This document shows, piece after piece, positions 6,299 through 12,576 of a DNA stretch of 12,576 nt; position 1 is the first letter of the stretch, and each line of letters starts with the position of its first letter. Position numbers and translations under genes: made by a program. Source of the stretch: Fen-1118 sp964491625 (lineage in GTDB: Bacteria > Myxococcota_A > Polyangia > Fen-1088); contig CAZBIU010000201.1 in NCBI GenBank assembly GCA_964491625.1, positions 1 through 12,576 of the forward strand. Direction: 5' to 3'. The notes beneath the pieces were generated by a model that was given only the letters and a program-made list of their open reading frames with translations, was not told where the DNA came from and did no database searches.

Positions 6299-7573
6299 TC
6301 ACGCGGCGCTTTCCTCGTCGCCGGAGTCGAATTCTAGTTCCAGATCCTCTTCCAGATCCGAGTCGAATTCGAGCTCGAGGTCGTCCTCGGCCTCCGGCTC
6401 GAAGTCGTGATCGGAATCCTTGCCGTCGGTGCTCTCCGAGGCCGTCACGTCAGCGTCCGCTGCCGGTGTGTCGACCGCGCCGTCGTTGCTGGTGGCCTCG
6501 AAATCGAGCTCGTCGTCCTCCTCGAGGTCGGTATCGAAGTCGTAGTCCGGGTAGACGAGGACGAAGGTGTGATCGTTGCCGGTTGCCACCACAGCCACGT
6601 CGCCTCCTGTGGTCCCGCCGGCAGGAGCGGCGCCGCCCTGCGTATGCCACTCGTCGTCCTCGAGCTCGGGAAAGCCCACCCGGCAATCCCCGGGCAGGAT
6701 GCCGTCCACGCGAGCGCAGCCTTGCTTGTCCAGGCTCCCCTCGCGCACGGACGCGTCGGTCAAGCCGAGCTCGTACGCCGCCCCGCCGACGGGCTCGCCG
6801 TCGTCGTCGACCAGGCGGATCCCGATCCAGGTCAGCATCTTCCTCTCGATGAGCGCTCGCAACTGCGCCGGCGTGATGGGCGACGAATCGCCCGCGAATG
6901 GCACCAGGCTGACGGTACGGCGCACGAGGATCAGGCCGTCGGGTTGGCTGAAGGGGGGCCGCCAGTCTGCGCTCAGAGTTTCGCGGGCTCGAGAAAACAA
7001 GCGCGACAGCTCACCCTGCGACCCCGGTTCCCGAGCAAGCGCGTCCAGGACCTCGCGGGCGTCGTCGCGCCGGACCACCTCGAAGCGTTCGCGTTCGGAG
7101 AGCTGCTTGAGGTCAGCGTCGGCGACCAGCCGGTAGAGCCTACCGGCGTGCCTTAGCCGCCGTCGCGTGAGCTTGTCGATCTCTCCCACCAGTCTTCGCT
7201 GTTCGAAAGACTTGTTGGTGGCTTGTCCGGCGCCGCTGCCTTGCTTGAGCACAACCAACCTGCCGTCGTGAATACCGTGTTTCACGAGGCCGATCATTTC
7301 GTGGTCCTCTAGCTCGGTTACCGATGCGCGGGTGAGCCGGGTGGCGTCTACGAATTCGCGCAGCTTGAAGCTGGGCAACCGGGCCAGGGCGTCCAGGCGA
7401 AACAGGGCCATGCGCGAGCCCACCTCTTCGTAGTGTTCTTCCGTCCGCAACCTTGCTGCGGTCACCAAGTCGACCACGACGACAGCATCCGCCCCTGGTA
7501 GGCGGTCCAGGCGAAGCACGCGCCGGTCGAGATGCACGGCGATAGGATACATGACCGCCGGTCGGCGGGCCAA
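6299..7573 (-). CDS. 424-aa protein with beta-sandwich-like domain and long acidic repeat tail
   Basis: The TTG at 7573 is taken as start because GAGG lies 5 nt before it. The ATG at 7552 (MYPIAVHLDRR) is a real alternative, with a poorer ribosome-binding site. Residues 1-145 are mixed alpha/beta. About 145-230 includes LYRLVADADLKQL, FEVVRRDDAREVLDALA and SADWRPP. About 247-309 looks like a small beta-sandwich or carboxypeptidase-regulatory-like domain (LTWIGIRLVDDDGEPVGG ... GILPGDCRVGFPEL ... W). I associate such domains with phage-like and type VI secretion accessory proteins, from memory. Residues 343-424 contain 38 Asp/Glu out of 82, with the octapeptide DLELEFDS twice, 12 residues apart, at the end. 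No catalytic motif is seen. It sits between the kinase (2-nt gap) and the peptidase-like gene (13-nt gap), so a role as adaptor or chaperone for the basic N-terminus of the peptidase-like protein is possible, but is inference. Confidence 0.75.
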   Translation of the reverse strand: MARRPAVMYPIAVHLDRRVLRLDRLPGADAVVVVDLVTAARLRTEEHYEEVGSRMALFRLDALARLPSFKLREFVDATRLTRASVTELEDHEMIGLVKHGIHDGRLVVLKQGSGAGQATNKSFEQRRLVGEIDKLTRRRLRHAGRLYRLVADADLKQLSERERFEVVRRDDAREVLDALAREPGSQGELSRLFSRARETLSADWRPPFSQPDGLILVRRTVSLVPFAGDSSPITPAQLRALIERKMLTWIGIRLVDDDGEPVGGAAYELGLTDASVREGSLDKQGCARVDGILPGDCRVGFPELEDDEWHTQGGAAPAGGTTGGDVAVVATGNDHTFVLVYPDYDFDTDLEEDDELDFEATSNDGAVDTPAADADVTASESTDGKDSDHDFEPEAEDDLELEFDSDLEEDLELEFDSGDEESAA

Positions 7574-7575
7574 GG

Positions 7576-9384
7576 TTACCTCGGCCGCGCGATGGTGAGG
7601 TGGCCGTCGACCTCGGTGACGGTTCGCTCGATCCTGCCGCCGGGCGGAAGATCGATCTCGCCGGCCAGCTCTTTCGTACTCTGTTTGGTGCGAGAGCAGT
7701 AGACCCTGTGTTTGCCAGGAGCGATGTCGTGGAACACCGGCATCAGGTCGCGCGTGGGAAGATCGTCGAGGCTGGGATAGCAGAATGCGCCCTTGGCAAA
7801 CAGGGCGACGGTGCCTGGTCGCGGGCGCGGCGCCGTCTCCACGGGCGCGGCCGCGGGGGCGGGCGCCGGAACCGGCGGCGCGGTGTGGACCACCGGCTCG
7901 GGCGCAGGCTCTTCGGGCTCAGGCGTCGCGGCGTGCGCCTTGCGCGCGGAGCGGACCCTGGTCTGGGAAGCGGTCTTGCTTGCGGTCACGCCCTGGTTGG
8001 CTGGCGCTTTGGGCGCAGGCAACGTCGCCGCAGGATCGCTCGTCGCTGCTTGGGAGGCGGCGGCAAGGGCGGGCGAGGGTCTAGCGGACTCGGTCGCCGA
8101 GGTTGGCTTGGTCGCCGGAACCACCGCTGACGGGACAGGGGCCGGGAGCCCTGCCGGTCTTCGCATCAGCCAAGGCCGCGCGAGGACGACGACGCCGGCT
8201 GCCACCGCAAGGCCACCGAGAACGATCGCTATCTTGATCACGACCCGGCTGGCGGACAGACGGCGCAGGAGCCGATCGGCGCCGGGGTGATTGGGAACGT
8301 AGGCGGTGGCGTGCCCGATCTCGGCCAATGCGCGTGCAAGCTGCCCGCGCCGCGCAAACTGGCGTGCACGTTCAACCGCCCGGTCGGCCACCTGTGGGCG
8401 GAGCTCGGCCAGCGTCCCGTCAGGATCGTCGAGGTACCGACGCAGCGTGGTTCCCGCGACGGTCAGTCCCGCCGCCGTGACGAACGCGCGCAGCTCGGCC
8501 GCCAGCGCGCCTCCGTCGGCGAAACGCTCGGCCGGCATGGGCCTAAGACAGCGCAAAATGATCGACTCGAAATCGGAACCGACGGTGGCCACCACCTGCG
8601 AGGGCCGCCGGAAGTTGCCGCGCAGGATGGCGGCGATCATGGTGAAGGGATCCTTGCCGGCGAAGGGGACGATGCCGGTGACCATCTCGTACAGCATGGC
8701 CCCGAGCGACCACAGATCCGCCGCAGGGGAGACGTCGTGGCCGCGCGACTGCTCGGGCGACATATACGCGGGCGAACCGACCAGGGCGCCGGTCGCAGTC
8801 ATGGTTTCCATACCCGTGATATGAGCGACGCCGAAGTCGGTCAGCACCACGCGCGCCCCTCCGCCGCCGGTTTCGATCATCACGTTGTCCGGCTTCACGT
8901 CACGGTGGACCACGCCGCGCGCGTGGGCAACCGCAAGCGCCTCGGCCAGGGGCAGCGCCATGAGCGCGGCGATTTCGGGCAAGACGCGCCCGCCCCGGCT
9001 TTCCAGGAGGTGGCGCAAGGTCGGGCCGGAAATCAGCTCGGCCACGATGTAGGCGGGCGCCTCATCGCTGGCGTCGGCGAAATCGTAAATCTCCACGATG
9101 CCTGGATGCTTCAGCGCGGCCACTGCGTGGGCCTCGCGGCGGAAGCGCTCACCCGCGCCCCCGCGGGCAGCGTGGACCATGCCCATGACCTTGATGGCGA
9201 CGTCGCGGCCAAGCTGGGTATCACGTGCGCGAAACACCGTCGCCATGGCGCCGTGGCCCAGGGTGGCCAAGATTTGGTAGCGGCCCAGAACTGTGCCGAT
9301 CTTGGGCGGCGTTAGTGGCCCGGACGGTGAGGTCGCCGCGACGGCCGAAGCAACAAGGTCTGGACCGTGCGACTTGGAAGCCAT
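7576..9384 (-). CDS. Transmembrane Ser/Thr protein kinase (Hanks type)
   Basis: A 602-residue kinase starting at ATG 9384, 2 nt after the stop of the J-protein gene. The kinase domain (about 36-300) is complete: Gly-rich loop GHGAMATV (43-50), VAIK Lys65, helix-C Glu84, HRDVKPDN (His160-Arg161-Asp162, Asn167), DFG (183-185), SPAYMSPEQ in the P+1 loop, and DLWSLGAMLYEMVTG. All catalytic residues are present, so it should be an active RD kinase. After a helical juxtamembrane part comes one membrane segment (about 382-406, IAIVLGGLAVAAGVVVL). A Pro/Ala-rich linker (about 410-525) follows, then a small C-terminal domain (525-602) with two Cys (GAFCYP, HRVYCS). That domain resembles the PEGA-type beta domains found behind bacterial kinases. 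The topology predicts a cytoplasmic kinase and an extracytoplasmic sensor. Likely substrates are its operon partners (inference). Confidence 0.93.
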   Translation of the reverse strand: MASKSHGPDLVASAVAATSPSGPLTPPKIGTVLGRYQILATLGHGAMATVFRARDTQLGRDVAIKVMGMVHAARGGAGERFRREAHAVAALKHPGIVEIYDFADASDEAPAYIVAELISGPTLRHLLESRGGRVLPEIAALMALPLAEALAVAHARGVVHRDVKPDNVMIETGGGGARVVLTDFGVAHITGMETMTATGALVGSPAYMSPEQSRGHDVSPAADLWSLGAMLYEMVTGIVPFAGKDPFTMIAAILRGNFRRPSQVVATVGSDFESIILRCLRPMPAERFADGGALAAELRAFVTAAGLTVAGTTLRRYLDDPDGTLAELRPQVADRAVERARQFARRGQLARALAEIGHATAYVPNHPGADRLLRRLSASRVVIKIAIVLGGLAVAAGVVVLARPWLMRRPAGLPAPVPSAVVPATKPTSATESARPSPALAAASQAATSDPAATLPAPKAPANQGVTASKTASQTRVRSARKAHAATPEPEEPAPEPVVHTAPPVPAPAPAAAPVETAPRPRPGTVALFAKGAFCYPSLDDLPTRDLMPVFHDIAPGKHRVYCSRTKQSTKELAGEIDLPPGGRIERTVTEVDGHLTIARPR

Positions 9385-9386
9385 GG

Positions 9387-9929
9387 CTATCTCGCCGCCG
9401 GACCGCCCGGCTTGCCCAAACCGGCCTGCGCTTCGGCCAGCTTTTGATTGATCACCGCGGAACCTGGCTCAAAGGTGCGCGCGAAATTGAAGTTCATGGT
9501 CGCGCCCTTGAAGTCCTTTCGGCCCAGCGAAATCATGCCCAAACGGAAGAACTTTTTCGCCTCCTCGTGCTTGATGCTGTCTTCAGGGGCTTGCGGGGCG
9601 CGCGATTCGCGTTCCGAGCTGGTGAGTCTCTTCTTTCCCTCGCCCATCGCCCGCGCGTAGGCGGCGCGCTTTTCCGGATTGCTGAGGACGCGATAGCCCT
9701 CGCAGATGCGAGCGTAGACGGTTTCCAGGCGATCCTTCAATTCGCGATCGGGCAGCATGTGGTAGCGGTCGGGATGCAGGTCGCCGGAAACCCGATAGAA
9801 GGCGGTGCGAATCTCCGCTTCCGTGGGCGCCGGGGGCAGACCGAGCAGGTCGTAGTAGGAAAGCTGGTCCAACTTCGGAAAGATTTGCCCGACAAACGCG
9901 GCAAGTTGATCGAAGGTTTGCGCAGGCAT
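9387..9929 (-). CDS. J-domain (Hsp40-type) co-chaperone with TPR-like tail
   Basis: A 180-residue protein starting at ATG 9929, three nt after the stop of the Hsp70 gene. The J-domain spans about 23-95: YYDLLGL at helix I, the invariant HPD at 52-54 (SGDLHPDRYH), and a long helix III ending EGYRVLSNPEKRAAY. There is no Gly/Phe region, no CxxCxGxG zinc finger and no DnaJ C-terminal substrate domain, so this is a class III J-protein. Residues 120-170 (KHEEAKKFFRLGMISLGRKDFKGATMNFNFARTFEP) look like one TPR-type helical hairpin. Its job would be to stimulate ATP hydrolysis by the adjacent Hsp70 and bring it a specific client. Adjacency to the Hsp70 and kinase genes suggests a dedicated chaperone pair. 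Confidence 0.92.
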   Translation of the reverse strand: MPAQTFDQLAAFVGQIFPKLDQLSYYDLLGLPPAPTEAEIRTAFYRVSGDLHPDRYHMLPDRELKDRLETVYARICEGYRVLSNPEKRAAYARAMGEGKKRLTSSERESRAPQAPEDSIKHEEAKKFFRLGMISLGRKDFKGATMNFNFARTFEPGSAVINQKLAEAQAGLGKPGGPAAR

Positions 9930-9932
9930 GGG

Positions 9933-11549
9933 CTACTCGCTGGTCGCCTCCAGCTCGGGTAACGGTGAATCGTCGACCGGCCCTTCCTGCGACTTCTGCC
10001 GTTCCATCGCTTCCGCCACCTCGACGTCGGTCATGCCGCCGCGGACGTTGACTGCCGCCTCGCGCGCGGCGCCGGTTGCGACGTCACGGGCGCGCACGCG
10101 CAGAATGCCGTTGGTATCCACGCGGAAGGTAACCTCGATGGCGATCTCGCCTCGGCGCGCGGGCGGAATACCGCTCAGCTCCAGCTCGCCCAAGGGCACG
10201 TTCTCGTCGAAGCGGCGAGATTCGCCTTGGCAGACCTGGATGCGCACCGTGCTTTGATTGTCCGCCGAGGTGGTGAAGATGCGGGTCTGCTCGACCGGGA
10301 GGGGGACATTGCGGTCGAGAATGCGCTCGGCGAAGCCGCCGGTGACGGCGATGCCCAGCGCCCGCGGCGTCACGTCGAGCAGCACCGCGCGTCCGCCGAG
10401 GTTTTCACCCGCATGCGCGAGATTCTCGGCCTGGATCGCGGCGCCCCAGGCAACCACCTCGTCGGGATTGAGGTCGATGCGCGGTGGGCGGCCGAAGCAG
10501 CGCTCGACCTCGGCTCGCACCAGCGGCACGCGCGTGGTTCCGCCCACCGTGATGACTTCGTCGATTTGTGACGCCGCCAGTCCTACCGACGCCAAAACCT
10601 CCTGGGTGGTCTGGACAGTGCGGCTGACCAGGCCGCGAATCGCGGTTTCGAAGACGTTGCGGGCGATATGGAAACGCAGGGCAAGCTGCTCGCCCTGGCT
10701 GCCGATGGCGATGTTCTTCAATTCGCCGCGAGCCTCCGGGAATTCGGACAGGTGGCACTTGACCTGCTCGGCGGCGATCAGCAGGCGCGCGTGCGCAGCT
10801 TGGTCCTCGCGCGGGTCGATGCCGTGCTCGGCCCGGAACAACTCGGCCAGGATGTTGAGCAGGGCGATGTCCAGGTCGTCACCGCCGAGGAAGGTATCGC
10901 CGCCGGTAGCCAACACCTCGAAGACGTCGCCTTCCACCTGCAGGACCGTGACATCGAAGGTGCCGCCGCCGAAGTCGTACACGACGATCCGCTGCGACAT
11001 GTTCTGCCCGAGGCCGTACGCCAAGGCCGCAGCCGTGGGCTCGTTGAGCACGCGCAGCACGTCCAAGCCGGCGATGCGACCGGCGTCAATGGTGGCGCGG
11101 CGTTGGGCGTCGTTGAAATTCGCCGGCACCGTGATCACGGCGCCGGTCACCGTGTCGCCCAGGAACAGCTCGGCGCACTGGCGTAGATAGCCGAGCAGTA
11201 GGCCCGAGACCTCGGGAATCGTGTAGCTGCGGTCGGGGCCGACAAAGACGGCCTGCTCGTTGTTGCCTTCGCGCAGCTCGTAGGGCAGGCGCTGAATGGC
11301 CCGCTGCACCTCTTTCGACCGGAAGGAAAGGCCGATGAGCCGCTTGGCCGAGTACACGGTGTTCTTGGGATCGACGATCCGTCGCGCCACCGCCTCGCGC
11401 GAAAAGTACTTGAGCCCGTCTTCGGAAAACGACACCACCGACGGGTGCAGGTAGCCGCCGTGGGTGGCCGGCACCACGACCACCTGGCCGTCGCGCACGG
11501 TGGCGATCACCGAGTTCGTGGTTCCTAGATCGATTCCAACGACCGACAT
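9933..11549 (-). CDS. DnaK/Hsp70-family chaperone lacking the helical lid
   Basis: A 538-residue Hsp70. The start is ATG 11549 (MSVVGIDLGTTNS), with AGGA four bases upstream. The frame extends to 11603, but that extension is not conserved Hsp70 sequence. The nucleotide-binding domain (1-about 380) is intact: GIDLGTTNS (5-13), catalytic Lys69 in SAKRLIG, NEPTAAALAYG (169-179), YDFGGGTFD (191-199) and VGGTTRVP (335-342). The interdomain linker reads AVLLDVTP (388-395), and the beta substrate-binding domain runs to about 500 (VNVRGGMTD). Only about 38 residues follow, against roughly 130 in canonical DnaK (about 638 aa). The alpha-helical lid and the usual EEVD-like tail are therefore missing. 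This predicts fast, weak client exchange and a specialised role, not housekeeping folding. It heads the seven-gene operon and is paired with a J-protein. M. xanthus has specialised DnaK homologues (SglK, StkA), a useful precedent. Confidence 0.95.
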   Translation of the reverse strand: MSVVGIDLGTTNSVIATVRDGQVVVVPATHGGYLHPSVVSFSEDGLKYFSREAVARRIVDPKNTVYSAKRLIGLSFRSKEVQRAIQRLPYELREGNNEQAVFVGPDRSYTIPEVSGLLLGYLRQCAELFLGDTVTGAVITVPANFNDAQRRATIDAGRIAGLDVLRVLNEPTAAALAYGLGQNMSQRIVVYDFGGGTFDVTVLQVEGDVFEVLATGGDTFLGGDDLDIALLNILAELFRAEHGIDPREDQAAHARLLIAAEQVKCHLSEFPEARGELKNIAIGSQGEQLALRFHIARNVFETAIRGLVSRTVQTTQEVLASVGLAASQIDEVITVGGTTRVPLVRAEVERCFGRPPRIDLNPDEVVAWGAAIQAENLAHAGENLGGRAVLLDVTPRALGIAVTGGFAERILDRNVPLPVEQTRIFTTSADNQSTVRIQVCQGESRRFDENVPLGELELSGIPPARRGEIAIEVTFRVDTNGILRVRARDVATGAAREAAVNVRGGMTDVEVAEAMERQKSQEGPVDDSPLPELEATSE

Positions 11550-11677
11550 TGTGTCCTGTAAGGTGCGGGTGGAGGAGGGGACTGGTCCCGCCGATGATAC
11601 CAAATCGCGCGGCCGGATTGGTAACGCGATGGTCCAGAAAAACCATCGCCCGTCGGGGGCAGTGCCCCGGCCGGGGC
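11550..11677 (-). promoter_or_regulatory. Candidate promoter/operator region of the Hsp70-kinase-peptidase operon
   Basis: This is the only sizeable gap upstream of the Hsp70 gene. On the minus strand it has a TATCAT box (plus 11595-11600) that could serve as -10, with TTACCA about 19 nt upstream as a poor -35. An imperfect inverted repeat TACCAAAT...ATTGGTA (11598-11623) overlaps it and is a possible operator. A second small repeat GGGAC-TG-GTCCC lies at 11578-11589. The upstream half holds hairpins: GCGATGGT/ACCATCGC (11626-11649, 8-nt loop) and GCCCCGG/CCGGGGC (11664-11677) directly after the PHP gene stop. The latter could form a terminator-like stem, but no T run follows. Promoter assignment is weak, because sigma-70 boxes in GC-rich DNA occur by chance. 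Confidence 0.35.
11664..11677 (-). terminator. GC palindrome abutting the PHP gene stop, possible terminator
   Basis: Bases 11664-11677 are GCCCCGGCCGGGGC, a perfect 14-bp palindrome that begins right after the TGA (11680-11678) on the minus strand. A competing stem GGGGC-AGT-GCCCC covers 11656-11668. A second hairpin (11626-11649) lies about 15 nt further along, with Ts only in its loop. No T tract follows any stem, so intrinsic termination would be weak and partial read-through into the Hsp70 operon is possible. Confidence 0.3.
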
Positions 11678-12576
11678 TCAGTGTTGTCCGTGAGGATGCT
11701 CGGCGTCGTAGCGGCCGTTGCCGTTGACGTCAAAGAAGATGGGGTTGCTAATGGCAAGCGGATACACCCCGAAATTCTTGGAGTCGCCCACCACCGGGGC
11801 CATAATCTTGTCCCCGTCCACGCGGATCACCGCATAGCCGTCCCCGGGCAGGTTGATCGGCTGGCTGGTGCGGAAGCGGACGACATCTCGGCTCTCCGGG
11901 ACCGGCCAGCGATTGGTTTCCTTCCCAGAAACGTACAGGATGACCCGGTTGACGGATATCCAGGGCGCGGCGTCGACCTCGATCTGCAACGTCGCCTTGC
12001 CGCCCGGGGCCGGCACCAGGTCGCCGATGTCGCCTGGGCCGGCGTGGAATCGGATGAAGGGCCCGGTCGTGAAGAAGGCGTGGTGCGCTTTCACGGCCGC
12101 GGCGACTTCGGCCGGGGTGACGTGGTCCGGTCGGTCGTCGGGCAGGCGAACGTAGTTCCGGGGGTAGCCACCGAGGTTGTAGGTCAGGTGATGAGTATCG
12201 GAGTTGCCCGTGGCGGTGACCAGGTGTCCGTGGTTGAGCAGGCCCAGCCAGTCGTCGATGACGCGGTCCACGCTCTTGCGGGCGGGATCCTGGTATCCGT
12301 TGAGCACCTCGAGGGCGTCGAAGTCGAACGAGAAACCAGGCCGGCCGGCGCGATCTGAGTGCGGATCGAATTCGCCCAGGATGAAGTAGCCGACGCCCGG
12401 ATCGATGCGTGGGTGGTGCACGTCGATGAGCGCCTCGGGCGCGTGCTCGCGCAGGTTGGCGAAGATTTCCTTCGCGCTGCGCCCGTGAAGCAGGAGCGAC
12501 CCTTCACCGGCTCGCCCGAGATCGGCGGGCAGTGGAAACGCACCGTAGTGGCCCCAACCGTTGGTGGTCAGCTCGT
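11678..12576 (-). CDS. CehA/McbA-type PHP-domain metallohydrolase, 3' part (5' end outside window)
   Basis: The frame is open to the window edge, and 298 residues plus stop are visible. The first in-window candidate start (GTG at 12421) is internal, because the sequence before it is clearly part of the protein (ELTTNGWGHYGAFPLP, then EALIDVHHPR). Metal-site motifs of the PHP superfamily are present: DVHHPR (visible residues 51-56) and ATGNSDTHH (121-129). NGY and GEFDPHSD lie between them. After the PHP part comes a beta domain (about 160-260: VNRVILYVSGKETNRW, DGYAVIRVDGD). The chain ends FFDVNGNGRYDAEHPHGQH, which resembles a calcium-binding DxNxNxxxD loop. CehA was first described in carbaryl degradation, but most relatives are phosphoesterase-like proteins of unknown substrate. 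It is separated from the downstream operon by 128 nt and is probably a separate unit. Confidence 0.88.
   Translation of the reverse strand, partial: ELTTNGWGHYGAFPLPADLGRAGEGSLLLHGRSAKEIFANLREHAPEALIDVHHPRIDPGVGYFILGEFDPHSDRAGRPGFSFDFDALEVLNGYQDPARKSVDRVIDDWLGLLNHGHLVTATGNSDTHHLTYNLGGYPRNYVRLPDDRPDHVTPAEVAAAVKAHHAFFTTGPFIRFHAGPGDIGDLVPAPGGKATLQIEVDAAPWISVNRVILYVSGKETNRWPVPESRDVVRFRTSQPINLPGDGYAVIRVDGDKIMAPVVGDSKNFGVYPLAISNPIFFDVNGNGRYDAEHPHGQH

Noticed and set aside
8287..9315. 342-residue plus-strand frame opposite the kinase domain
   Set aside because: The minus strand encodes all conserved kinase motifs. The plus frame is its shadow.
11550..11603. 18-residue N-terminal extension of the Hsp70
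   Set aside because: Hsp70 proteins start close to the GIDLGTTNS motif, and the ATG at 11549 fits with AGGA upstream.
12184..12543. 119-residue Arg/Ser/Thr-rich minus-strand frame
   Set aside because: A shadow in another phase of the PHP gene, which runs to the window edge with clear metal-binding motifs.

Overview
The window looks like accessory DNA from a GC-rich, predatory-type deltaproteobacterium, most likely Myxococcota. This is inferred from gene content: a membrane-anchored Ser/Thr kinase next to an extra Hsp70 and a solo J-protein, a Cys-rich LAAC lipoprotein, and a CehA/McbA-type PHP protein. No marker gene settles the taxonomy.

Left part (1 to about 2130, plus strand) is visibly less GC-rich than the rest. 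It holds a small exported membrane protein (199-741). It then holds a reading frame without a usable start codon (786-1076) that resembles the papain-like C-terminal tip of a polymorphic toxin. A small ORF follows 7 nt later (1084-1473) and sits where the cognate immunity gene would be. After a 22-bp perfect palindrome comes a Cys-rich lipoprotein (1672-2127). I read this part as a toxin/immunity remnant next to lineage-specific envelope genes.

Right part (2272-11549, minus strand) is one tightly packed gene set of seven genes. Gaps or overlaps between neighbours are -1 to 13 nt. In transcription order it encodes: a DnaK/Hsp70 with almost no C-terminal lid; a small J-domain protein with a TPR-like tail; a transmembrane Ser/Thr protein kinase with an extracytoplasmic C-terminal domain; a 424-aa protein with a beta-sandwich-like domain and a very acidic repetitive tail; a 675-aa protein with an HELGH zinc-metallopeptidase signature and no signal peptide; and two paralogous proteins of unknown family. 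The first paralogue lacks a signal peptide and the second has one. A plausible promoter/operator region (about 11550-11677) lies upstream of the Hsp70 gene. The set reads as a chaperone and kinase module feeding a putative exported peptidase, with twin paralogues that may be accessory or protective proteins acting in two compartments. The functional link is inference from gene order.

Upstream of the operon (11678 to the window edge, minus strand) lies the 3' part of a PHP-domain metallohydrolase of the CehA/McbA type. I saw no tRNA, rRNA, CRISPR array, insertion sequence or transposase.
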